A stretch of 12,577 nt of DNA, taken from Prevotellaceae bacterium. GTDB taxonomy: Bacteria; Bacteroidota; Bacteroidia; Bacteroidales; UBA932. Positions within the stretch are counted from its first letter, which is position 1, and each line of letters starts with the position of its first letter. Shown here in pieces: positions 6,899-12,577 of the stretch. The notes beneath the pieces were generated by a model. The model had not been told where the DNA came from and searched no databases. It worked only from the letters and a program-made list of their open reading frames with translations. A program made the position numbers and the translations under genes. The stretch spans positions 1-12,577 of the forward strand of contig JAIRKX010000231.1 in NCBI GenBank assembly GCA_031259805.1. Direction: 5' to 3'.

Positions 6899-6901
6899 GG
6901 G
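6882..6901 (+). other. G-quadruplex-capable motif
   Basis: GGG-TAC-GGGG-TA-GGG-TA-GGG has four G-runs with loops of 3, 2 and 2 bases, which satisfies the usual intramolecular G-quadruplex pattern. The other copy of the 30-bp repeat has only three runs of three or more G because it continues TAATAAC. The G-rich strand is the template strand for the flanking genes. Confidence 0.6.
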
Positions 6902-6985
6902 CGCCTGCGGATGCATCGCATGTCACGCTATCGGACGCATCGCTATCGGACACAGGCCTCGCTATTGCCTGCGCCACCACATGGT

Positions 6986-7015
6986 TTGTCCCGCGGTTTA
7001 TCCCGCGGGGGACAA
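6986..7015 (-). terminator. Hairpin just after the ATPase stop, possible transcript end
   Basis: TTGTC-CCGCGG (6986-6996) pairs with CCGCGG-GG-GACAA (7003-7015), forming 11 pairs with a two-base bulge and a 6-base loop. It begins 12 nt beyond the ATPase stop codon on the minus strand. No T-run follows, so it is at best a non-canonical terminator or a 3'-end stabilising stem. A 15-bp direct repeat (CGCTATCGGAC at 6926 and 6941) lies beyond it. Confidence 0.4.
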
Positions 7016-7026
7016 CGCATCACGTT

Positions 7027-9603
7027 TTATGCTTTATTCTTTATGCGCTTTATCATGCGTTGTATTTCGCCTGCCCAGAGCACGAGCGATGTGCCGCCGA
7101 TGATCAGCAGCCAGTGTGTGGCCGATAGCGGTGTGGTGCGAAACAGGTCGCCGCCGAATTGGACAATGGCGATTTGCAGCAGCAGTATCAGCGAGGCGAT
7201 GGTGAGGAACATGCCGCTTTCTTTCAAGTTATGAAAGGCCGAATGATTAGTGCCTGTGCAGCGGGTGTTGAATAGATTCCAGAATTGCAGCATGACAAAT
7301 ACCGAGAAAAAGACCGTCAGTTCGTAGTCCGAAAGGTCGTTGCCGTTGTGTCCGAACCACGCCAGCAGTCCTAACAGGACGGCCAGAAAGATGCCTGCCT
7401 GCGATAAGATCGTTACGGCAATGCGGCGCGGGATGATGAAGGCCGACGCCCGTCGCGGACGGTGTCGCATCAGCGTTTCGTCGGGCGGTTCGGTGGCTAA
7501 AGCCAGCGCTGCGAAGGTGTCCATAATGAGGTTCACCCACAGCATTTGGGTTACTGTGAGCGGCAGTTGGACGCCGATAAAGGGGCCGATGAAGGCCACC
7601 AGCAGGGCGACCACATTAATGGTTAACTGGAATTGCAGGAAGCGTTGAATGTTGCGGTAGAGCGAGCGTCCCCAGCGTACGGCGTTGACGATGCTGTTGA
7701 ACGAGTCGTCGAGCAGGATAATATCGCTGGCGCTTTTGGCTACCGATGTGCCTGTACCCATCGACAGGCCGACGTTGGCGTAGTTGAGCGCCGGCGCATC
7801 GTTGACGCAGTCGCCGGTAACGGCTACGATATGCCGGTTGAGTTGGAGGAGTTTGACCAGACGCAGTTTGTCGCTCGGGCGGGCGCGCGACATGATTTTT
7901 ATGCGGCGCGCGGCTTCGCGGGCATCCTCGTCGGAGAGGGCGGCAAATTCGCTGCCTGTGATATGCCTGTCGCTTTTTTCCGATGCTTTCCAGAGGCCGA
8001 TCTGCCGGGCAATCTCAATAGCAGTCGTCGACGTGTCGCCCGTTACAATTTTCACACGGATGCCTGCCTCCAAGCACTCTTTAATCGCATTTTCTACGTC
8101 GGGACGGACGGGGTCAGTGATGGCGACGAAGCCGAGGAACTGCATGTCGACGAGTTGCTCGTCGAGCGGGCCTTCTTCGTTGGCGTCGGGGATGCGGTAG
8201 GCGAAGGCCAGCGTCCGCATGGCGCGTTCCTGATACGTTTGCATTTGCGCTTGTATGTTCTCCGGCACGCTGGCAGGGTTGCATTGCGCAAGGATGATTT
8301 CGGGCGCGCCTTTGACAAAGATGTATTCTTCGTTGCCGGCAAAGCGGGCGCGGGTAGCCATGTATTTCTTTTCGGTGGTAAACAGCGAGCGGTCTGTGAT
8401 GGTCGCCTGTTGGCGGATGTCGTTGTAATCGATGCCGTATTCGTGCAGCCATTGCAGCAGCGCGCCTTCGGTCGGGTTGCCGACGGCGTGCGCGGCGCTC
8501 AGGTGGGCGGTGGTGTTGACGGCAATAGACCGACTGACGAGCATGTCGATGCCTTCGGGCACAGATTGCAGCATATAGCTGTCCTGCACGCGCATTTTAT
8601 TTTGCGTAAGCGTGCCGGTTTTGTCGGTACAGATGACGGTCGTAGCGCCCATGGTCTCGCAGGCGTGCATTTTACGCACGAGATTGTTGGTGCGCGTCAT
8701 CCGGCGCATGCTGTAAGCGAGGCTCAGCGTAACGCTCATCGCCAACCCTTCGGGAACGGCTACAACTATCAGCGTAACGGCAATCATAAAGTACGTAAGC
8801 AGCGTGCTGAACGTGTCGAGGGTCGGGGTGAAAAGCAGTTCGCCGTTGAGGTAATCGCGAAGTACTAATAGTATAAAAGTGCCGGCGGCGATGATAAAGC
8901 CGATTTTGCCGATGACCTTGCTCAGGCGGTTGAGTTGTTTGTTGAGGGGCGTTTCTTCACCGCTGATTTCGGTGGCGTCGCGGGCTGTTTTTCCGATTTC
9001 GGTGGCGTCGCCCACCGCTGTTACCTGCATGACGCCCTGCCCTTCGGTAATCGTTGTACTGCGTAGTACGACATTGGGCGAATAAGCTGTCAGAAACGTT
9101 TCGACCGGTTCGGACGTTTTTTCCGAAGGCAGCGATTCGCCGTTCAGCGTCGATTCGTTTACCGTTAGCGACATGGATTCCAACAGCAGCCCGTCGGCAG
9201 GCACTTCGTCGCCCTGCTCCAGCAGCACGACGTCGTCGACCACTACCTCCTGCTTCGGTATTTCGAGCGGCTCGCCGTCGCGAATAACTTTCACGGCCGT
9301 TTCATTATTCACCTGATTGAGGCTGTCAAATTCCTTGCTGGCCTTGTATTCATTGAGAAAAGCGATGGTCGTTGCCAGCATCACGGCCAAGATGATGCCC
9401 AGTCCTTCGGCATAGGAATTTTCAAAATAACCGGCCACCAGTGCAATCAGCGCGGCGACAATCAGCAGGCGGATAATCGGGTCTTTAAATTTCTCGAGCA
9501 GCAATGTCCACCATGGCGTACGTGGCGGTGGCGTCAACAGATTGCGGCCATGTGCTTCTCTGCTTCGAAGTACTTCTTCTGATGTGAGTCCGTTATATTT
9601 CAT
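7027..9603 (-). CDS. Type IIB (PMCA-like) calcium-translocating P-type ATPase
   Basis: An 858-residue inner-membrane cation pump, most likely exporting Ca2+ with ATP. In order: an N-terminal cation-ATPase segment (1-45), TM1-2 (about 44-85), an actuator domain with NGES (154-157) in place of the usual TGES, TM3-4 with PEGL (284-287), the phosphorylation motif CTDKTGTLT with D327, nucleotide-binding KGAPE (431-435), and a hinge TGD..ND (596-602). TM5-10 follow, with NLIMDTF (691-697) carrying the Asn/Asp cation ligands. The ACETMGATTVICTDKTGTLT and MLWVNLIMDTFA.LALATEPP blocks are typical of the plasma-membrane Ca2+-ATPase group. The length is normal for bacterial members, and no calmodulin-binding tail is present. 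The hinge reads TGDCVNDAP with Cys599 (TGC, 7809-7807), where glycine is nearly invariant. The start ATG (9603-9601) lies inside the end of clpC, an 11-nt overlap that suggests coupled translation. Exact ion specificity is inferred. Confidence 0.92.
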   Translation of the reverse strand: MKYNGLTSEEVLRSREAHGRNLLTPPPRTPWWTLLLEKFKDPIIRLLIVAALIALVAGYFENSYAEGLGIILAVMLATTIAFLNEYKASKEFDSLNQVNNETAVKVIRDGEPLEIPKQEVVVDDVVLLEQGDEVPADGLLLESMSLTVNESTLNGESLPSEKTSEPVETFLTAYSPNVVLRSTTITEGQGVMQVTAVGDATEIGKTARDATEISGEETPLNKQLNRLSKVIGKIGFIIAAGTFILLVLRDYLNGELLFTPTLDTFSTLLTYFMIAVTLIVVAVPEGLAMSVTLSLAYSMRRMTRTNNLVRKMHACETMGATTVICTDKTGTLTQNKMRVQDSYMLQSVPEGIDMLVSRSIAVNTTAHLSAAHAVGNPTEGALLQWLHEYGIDYNDIRQQATITDRSLFTTEKKYMATRARFAGNEEYIFVKGAPEIILAQCNPASVPENIQAQMQTYQERAMRTLAFAYRIPDANEEGPLDEQLVDMQFLGFVAITDPVRPDVENAIKECLEAGIRVKIVTGDTSTTAIEIARQIGLWKASEKSDRHITGSEFAALSDEDAREAARRIKIMSRARPSDKLRLVKLLQLNRHIVAVTGDCVNDAPALNYANVGLSMGTGTSVAKSASDIILLDDSFNSIVNAVRWGRSLYRNIQRFLQFQLTINVVALLVAFIGPFIGVQLPLTVTQMLWVNLIMDTFAALALATEPPDETLMRHRPRRASAFIIPRRIAVTILSQAGIFLAVLLGLLAWFGHNGNDLSDYELTVFFSVFVMLQFWNLFNTRCTGTNHSAFHNLKESGMFLTIASLILLLQIAIVQFGGDLFRTTPLSATHWLLIIGGTSLVLWAGEIQRMIKRIKNKA

Positions 9604-12127
9604 GTATCAATTCTTTTTGTAATTCTATTACTACGTCGTTTTTCTCATTGTTGAGGGTTACTGCGAGTTTTTCGCCTCGCTTCAGTTGCATGCGGATAAT
9701 GGTTTCCGCCAAATTGTCTTCGAGGTATTTCTGAATGGCGCGTTTCAGCGGGCGAGCGCCGTATAGCGTATCATAGCCCTGTTCGGCAATAAAGTATTTG
9801 GCTTCGTCGGCAATGGTTACTTCGTAGCCAACCTGCCGGATGCGCTGGTAGAGCAGGTCAAGTTCGATGTCAATAATTTTAAAGATGGCTTCGCGGCTCA
9901 AGGGATTAAATAGAATTTGCTCGTCCACGCGGTTCAGGAATTCCGGCGTGAATGTCCGTTGCAAGGCTTTTTCGATGATGCTGCGCGCGTTGTCAGCTAC
10001 GCTTTCGCGCTTGCTCGACGTAGCAAAGCCCACGCCCTGCCCAAATTCTTTCAACTCGCGACTGCCGATGTTCGAGGTCATAATCAGTACCGTGTTGCGG
10101 AAATCGACATGCCGTCCGTTGCTGTCGGTCAGGCGTCCTTCGTCGAAGACCTGCAACAGCAGGTTGAAAATATCGGGATGCGATTTTTCGATTTCGTCGA
10201 GCAATACGACGGCATAAGGCTTACGGCGGATGCGCTCCGTCAGTTGCCCGCCTTCCGAATAGCCCACATAGCCCGGCGGCGCACCTATCAGGCGACTGAC
10301 GCTATGCTTTTCCATGTATTCGCTCATGTCAATACGTACCATGTTTTCGGACGAGTCGAAAAGATATTCCGAAAGTTCTTTGGCTAATTGCGTTTTTCCT
10401 ACGCCCGTCGGGCCTAAAAAGATGAATGTGCCGATAGGTTTGTTTGGGTCTTTCAGCCCCGCGCGGTTCCGGCGGATAGCACGCACGACCTTGTCAATCG
10501 CCTCGTCCTGCCCGATGACCCGCTTTTTCAGTTCGTCGCTCATTTTGAGCAGGCGGATGCCTTCCGCTTCGGCAATGCGGTGAATAGGTACGTTGGCAAT
10601 CATCGACACCACTTCGGCCACCTGTTCAGCATCGACCGTTTCGCGGTTCTGCTCCTGCTTGTCCTTCCATTGTTGATGCGCCTGCGCCAATTGCCGTTCC
10701 AGCGGCTCCGATTGGGCGCGGAATTGGGCAGCCATTAACAGGTCTTTATTTTTGGCCGCTTCGCGCTTCTGTTCGCGGAGGACGTCCAATTGCTGCTCCA
10801 GCATTATTATCTCGGCAGGGACGGAAATATGGGTGATGTGCATACGTGAACCGGCCTCGTCCAGCGCATCAATCGCCTTGTCGGGCAGGCAACGGTCGGT
10901 GATATACCGCTGCGTGAGCGTTACGCAGGCCTGCAGCGCTTCGGGCGTATACACTACGTTATGATGCGTCTCGTAGCGTTCCTTAATATCACTGAGTATT
11001 GCCAGCGTTTCTTCGGGCGACGTCGGGTCGACGATAATTTTCTGAAAACGGCGTTCCAGCGCCCCGTCGCGTTCGATGCTTTCGCGGTATTCGTCGAGCG
11101 TAGTCGTACCGATGCACTGCAATTCGCCGCGCGCTAAGGCCGGCTTCAGAATATTGGCGGCATCCAACGACCCGGCCGGCCCGCCCGCGCCTACAATAGT
11201 ATGGATTTCGTCAATAAACAGAATAATATTTTGCGTCTTAACCAACTCGTTCAAGATGTCCTTCATCCGTTCTTCAAACTGTCCGCGATACTTTGTGCCG
11301 GCCACGATCGATGCCACATCCAACGCAATAATCCGTTTGTCGAGCAATATCCGCGAGACCTTTTTTTGTGCAATACGCAACGCCAACCCCTCTATAATCG
11401 CCGATTTTCCCACGCCCGGTTCGCCGATGAGTATCGGGTTATTCTTTTTACGGCGGGTCAGAATCTGCGCCAGACGTTCGATTTCCTTGTTGCGCCCGGT
11501 TACCGGGTCTAACTTTCCCTCCACTGCGTAGGCCGTCAGGTCGGCGCTGAAACTATCAATCACCGGCGTCTCTGTTTTCTTTGTTGACATGCTTTTGGGA
11601 GAAGTCTCGTTCTTTTTAGACGAGAAAGGCTTTTTGTTGGTACTGCTATACAACTCCTCCTCTTCATAGTCGATTTCATCTTTCGTCGGCAGCGCCATGC
11701 CGCTTATATGCGGGAAAATGCGCTGGTAGGTAATCTCTTCTTTGGCCAGCAACTGTCCGACGAGCGTTTTTTCGTTTCGTACCAGCGCCAGCAACAAATG
11801 AATGGCTTCCGGCGCATGGGCGCGCAGAAAAGAACTTTCGATAAAGGCCTGATGAAGGGTGTAGTTGGCCATTTTGGAATACATTAATTTGTCGGCTTCA
11901 CTCAATGGGATCAGTTTGCTTGTGCGTATCGCTTCTTCCAGCCCTTGCTTCAGCAGGTGGGTATTTACGCCCAATTCAGATAATATTTTCACCGCGCTAT
12001 TATTTTCATGCCGGAGAATGCCCAGCATAAAATGCTCCGGTTCTACCAAATAATTACCCAGCCGCATCGCCTCCTCGCGACTGTAATTAATAATCTGATT
12101 GACCTCAGCTGATAATGTCAGATTCAT
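9593..12127 (-). CDS. clpC: ClpC-type AAA+ unfoldase, ATPase subunit of Clp protease
   Basis: An 844-residue Hsp100 protein that unfolds substrates and feeds them to ClpP in the cytoplasm. In order: a Clp-N double repeat (about 3-140); a Lys/Ser-rich linker (about 158-190); AAA-1 with Walker A GEPGVGKS (235-242), Walker B ILFIDE (302-307) and arginine finger region LERRF (357-361); a short coiled-coil middle domain (about 435-490), far shorter than in ClpB; AAA-2 with Walker A GPTGVGKT (572-579), Walker B VVLLDE (640-645) and sensor-2 GARPLKR (790-796). The loop GQGVGF (696-701) matches the ClpP-docking VGF loop of ClpC rather than ClpB. Full length, with no missing catalytic residue. ATG at 12127 is the first start, and a -7 box lies about 20 bp upstream. 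Its end overlaps the ATPase start by 11 nt. No mcsA, mcsB, ctsR or clpP lies in the window. Confidence 0.96.
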   Translation of the reverse strand: MNLTLSAEVNQIINYSREEAMRLGNYLVEPEHFMLGILRHENNSAVKILSELGVNTHLLKQGLEEAIRTSKLIPLSEADKLMYSKMANYTLHQAFIESSFLRAHAPEAIHLLLALVRNEKTLVGQLLAKEEITYQRIFPHISGMALPTKDEIDYEEEELYSSTNKKPFSSKKNETSPKSMSTKKTETPVIDSFSADLTAYAVEGKLDPVTGRNKEIERLAQILTRRKKNNPILIGEPGVGKSAIIEGLALRIAQKKVSRILLDKRIIALDVASIVAGTKYRGQFEERMKDILNELVKTQNIILFIDEIHTIVGAGGPAGSLDAANILKPALARGELQCIGTTTLDEYRESIERDGALERRFQKIIVDPTSPEETLAILSDIKERYETHHNVVYTPEALQACVTLTQRYITDRCLPDKAIDALDEAGSRMHITHISVPAEIIMLEQQLDVLREQKREAAKNKDLLMAAQFRAQSEPLERQLAQAHQQWKDKQEQNRETVDAEQVAEVVSMIANVPIHRIAEAEGIRLLKMSDELKKRVIGQDEAIDKVVRAIRRNRAGLKDPNKPIGTFIFLGPTGVGKTQLAKELSEYLFDSSENMVRIDMSEYMEKHSVSRLIGAPPGYVGYSEGGQLTERIRRKPYAVVLLDEIEKSHPDIFNLLLQVFDEGRLTDSNGRHVDFRNTVLIMTSNIGSRELKEFGQGVGFATSSKRESVADNARSIIEKALQRTFTPEFLNRVDEQILFNPLSREAIFKIIDIELDLLYQRIRQVGYEVTIADEAKYFIAEQGYDTLYGARPLKRAIQKYLEDNLAETIIRMQLKRGEKLAVTLNNEKNDVVIELQKELIHEI

Positions 12128-12147
12128 TTGTGCATAATTTTAAGGTA

Positions 12148-12155
12148 CAAAGATA
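12148..12155 (-). promoter_or_regulatory. Predicted clpC -7 promoter box
   Basis: The minus strand reads TATCTTTG, an exact TAnnTTTG match, starting 28 bp upstream of the clpC ATG, which would give a short leader of roughly 15 nt. The position expected for a -33 TTTG (around 12175-12178) reads ACATT and does not match, so the promoter is weak or needs help from another factor. Confidence 0.6.
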
Positions 12156-12215
12156 CGTTAATTTTCTCGATTTTTAATGTGTGAGGCGTAATGCGGGAAG
12201 GCAAGTTTAATTAGT

Positions 12216-12278
12216 AAATGCAACGTTGGTTCGCCGTGGAATGTATTTGCATCCGCATGGAATAATCCAGTTGCATTT
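12216..12278. repeat. Separated inverted repeat AAATGCAAC / GTTGCATTT upstream of clpC
   Basis: Perfect 9-bp arms at 12216-12224 and 12270-12278 are separated by 45 bp. A further ATTTGCAT (12245-12252) and GTGCATTT (12310-12317) share the GCAT core. This lies about 60-160 bp upstream of the clpC -7 box, so an operator is possible. I see no coding capacity in 12128-12577. Confidence 0.4.
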
Positions 12279-12336
12279 GTTATTTGAATCTACTACGTGG
12301 ACAAATCGGGTGCATTTCAAATTGTCGCAATGACGT

Positions 12337-12356
12337 CCGTCGGCTTTAGCCGACGG
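12337..12356. repeat. Perfect 9-bp-stem hairpin CCGTCGGCT-TT-AGCCGACGG
   Basis: Second copy of the hairpin at 1320-1339, in the same orientation with the same flanks (GT before, CAATAA after). One stem pair and the centre differ, and pairing is kept. It leads through a degenerate CAACTCT tract into the palindromic array. Confidence 0.85.
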
Positions 12357-12401
12357 CAATAATAACTCTCCACATTCAACCACCAACTCTTCGTTTTTAT
12401 C

Positions 12402-12577
12402 GGGTCGGATCCGAACTAAGGTTCGGATCGGAACCGAACTAAGGTTCGAATCGGAATCGAACTAAGGTTCGAATCGGATTTGAACTAAGGTTCAAATTGG
12501 ATTTGAACTAAGGTTCAAATTGGATTTGAACTAAGGTTCAAATTGGATTTGAACTAAGGTTCAAATTGGATTTGAAC
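12402..12577. repeat. 23-bp tandem array of GAACTAAGGTTC palindromes, seven full cores and a truncated eighth
   Basis: Cores GAACTAAGGTTC start at 12413, 12436, 12459, 12482, 12505, 12528 and 12551, exactly 23 bp apart, and GAAC at 12574 is cut by the window edge. The 11-bp spacers go from GGATCGGAACC through GAATCGGAATC and GAATCGGATTT to four identical AAATTGGATTT. Core and flanks form stem-loops with loop TAAG: core 1 has stem GATCCGAAC/GTTCGGATC and cores 4-7 have ATTTGAAC/GTTCAAAT, while cores 2 and 3 are intermediate with mismatches. Identical spacers and the palindromic design argue against CRISPR. Confidence 0.92.

Noticed and set aside
6630..6980. Minus-strand frame of 116 codons between the ATPase and susC
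   Set aside because: It is built across the duplicated G-rich 30-mer and the putative operator, has no family resemblance and lacks a leader; a chance frame is more likely.
7633..8868. Plus-strand frame of 411 codons opposite the calcium ATPase
   Set aside because: It is antisense to intact, motif-rich ATPase sequence; its composition and lack of any domain indicate a shadow frame.
9917..10387. Plus-strand frame of 156 codons opposite the clpC AAA-2 domain
   Set aside because: Shadow of a strongly conserved coding region with no promoter, leader or recognisable domain.
9593..12127. ClpB disaggregase
   Set aside because: The middle domain is short and the AAA-2 loop carries VGF, which indicates a ClpP-docking ClpC rather than ClpB.
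12402..12577. CRISPR array
   Set aside because: The spacers are 11 bp and mostly identical, the repeats are short palindromes, and no cas gene lies in the window.

Overview
The window looks like a chromosomal segment of a Bacteroidota bacterium, probably of Bacteroidales type; the genus cannot be settled from the sequence. The evidence is an adjacent SusC/SusD pair, lipoproteins with acidic residues after the lipid cysteine, promoter boxes of the Bacteroidota form (TAnnTTTG at -7, TTTG at -33), A-rich rather than Shine-Dalgarno-like leaders, and hairpin-rich repeats filling the intergenic spaces. All five intact genes and one partial gene lie on the minus strand, so transcription runs from high to low coordinates.

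From right to left: 12128-12577 holds no gene but carries a 23-bp palindromic tandem array running off the window edge, a CCGTCGG hairpin and a -7 box for clpC. clpC (9593-12127) encodes a complete two-AAA ClpC-type unfoldase. Its 3' end overlaps by 11 nt the start of a type IIB (PMCA-like) calcium P-type ATPase (7027-9603), so the two appear to form one translationally coupled unit. The 723-bp space 6304-7026 holds a hairpin after the ATPase, a duplicated G-rich 30-mer with a G-quadruplex-capable copy, four ACTACA-type boxes, a near-consensus promoter, and a leader of about 280 nt built of repeats.

Then comes the nutrient-uptake cluster: susC (3199-6303) and susD (1523-3199), which overlap by one base (TGATG), then a 284-bp repeat-filled gap, a surface lipoprotein of unrecognised family (429-1238), and a partial ORF with a signal peptide (347 to the left edge) whose downstream part runs into tandem repeats. 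SusC would be the TonB-dependent outer-membrane channel and SusD its substrate-binding lid; the lipoprotein is a plausible accessory binding protein. No glycoside hydrolase, peptidase, sigma/anti-sigma pair or hybrid sensor is visible, so the substrate is unknown.

No new enzymatic system is evident. The most unusual content is the intergenic architecture. Three separate gaps share modules in the same order (a hairpin, a 7-bp-periodic tract, then a CTTMGTTTTTATC segment leading into GAACTAAGGTTC palindromes). Stem sequences change symmetrically between copies, so pairing is often kept while sequence is not. One of these mosaics sits inside the predicted susC mRNA leader.
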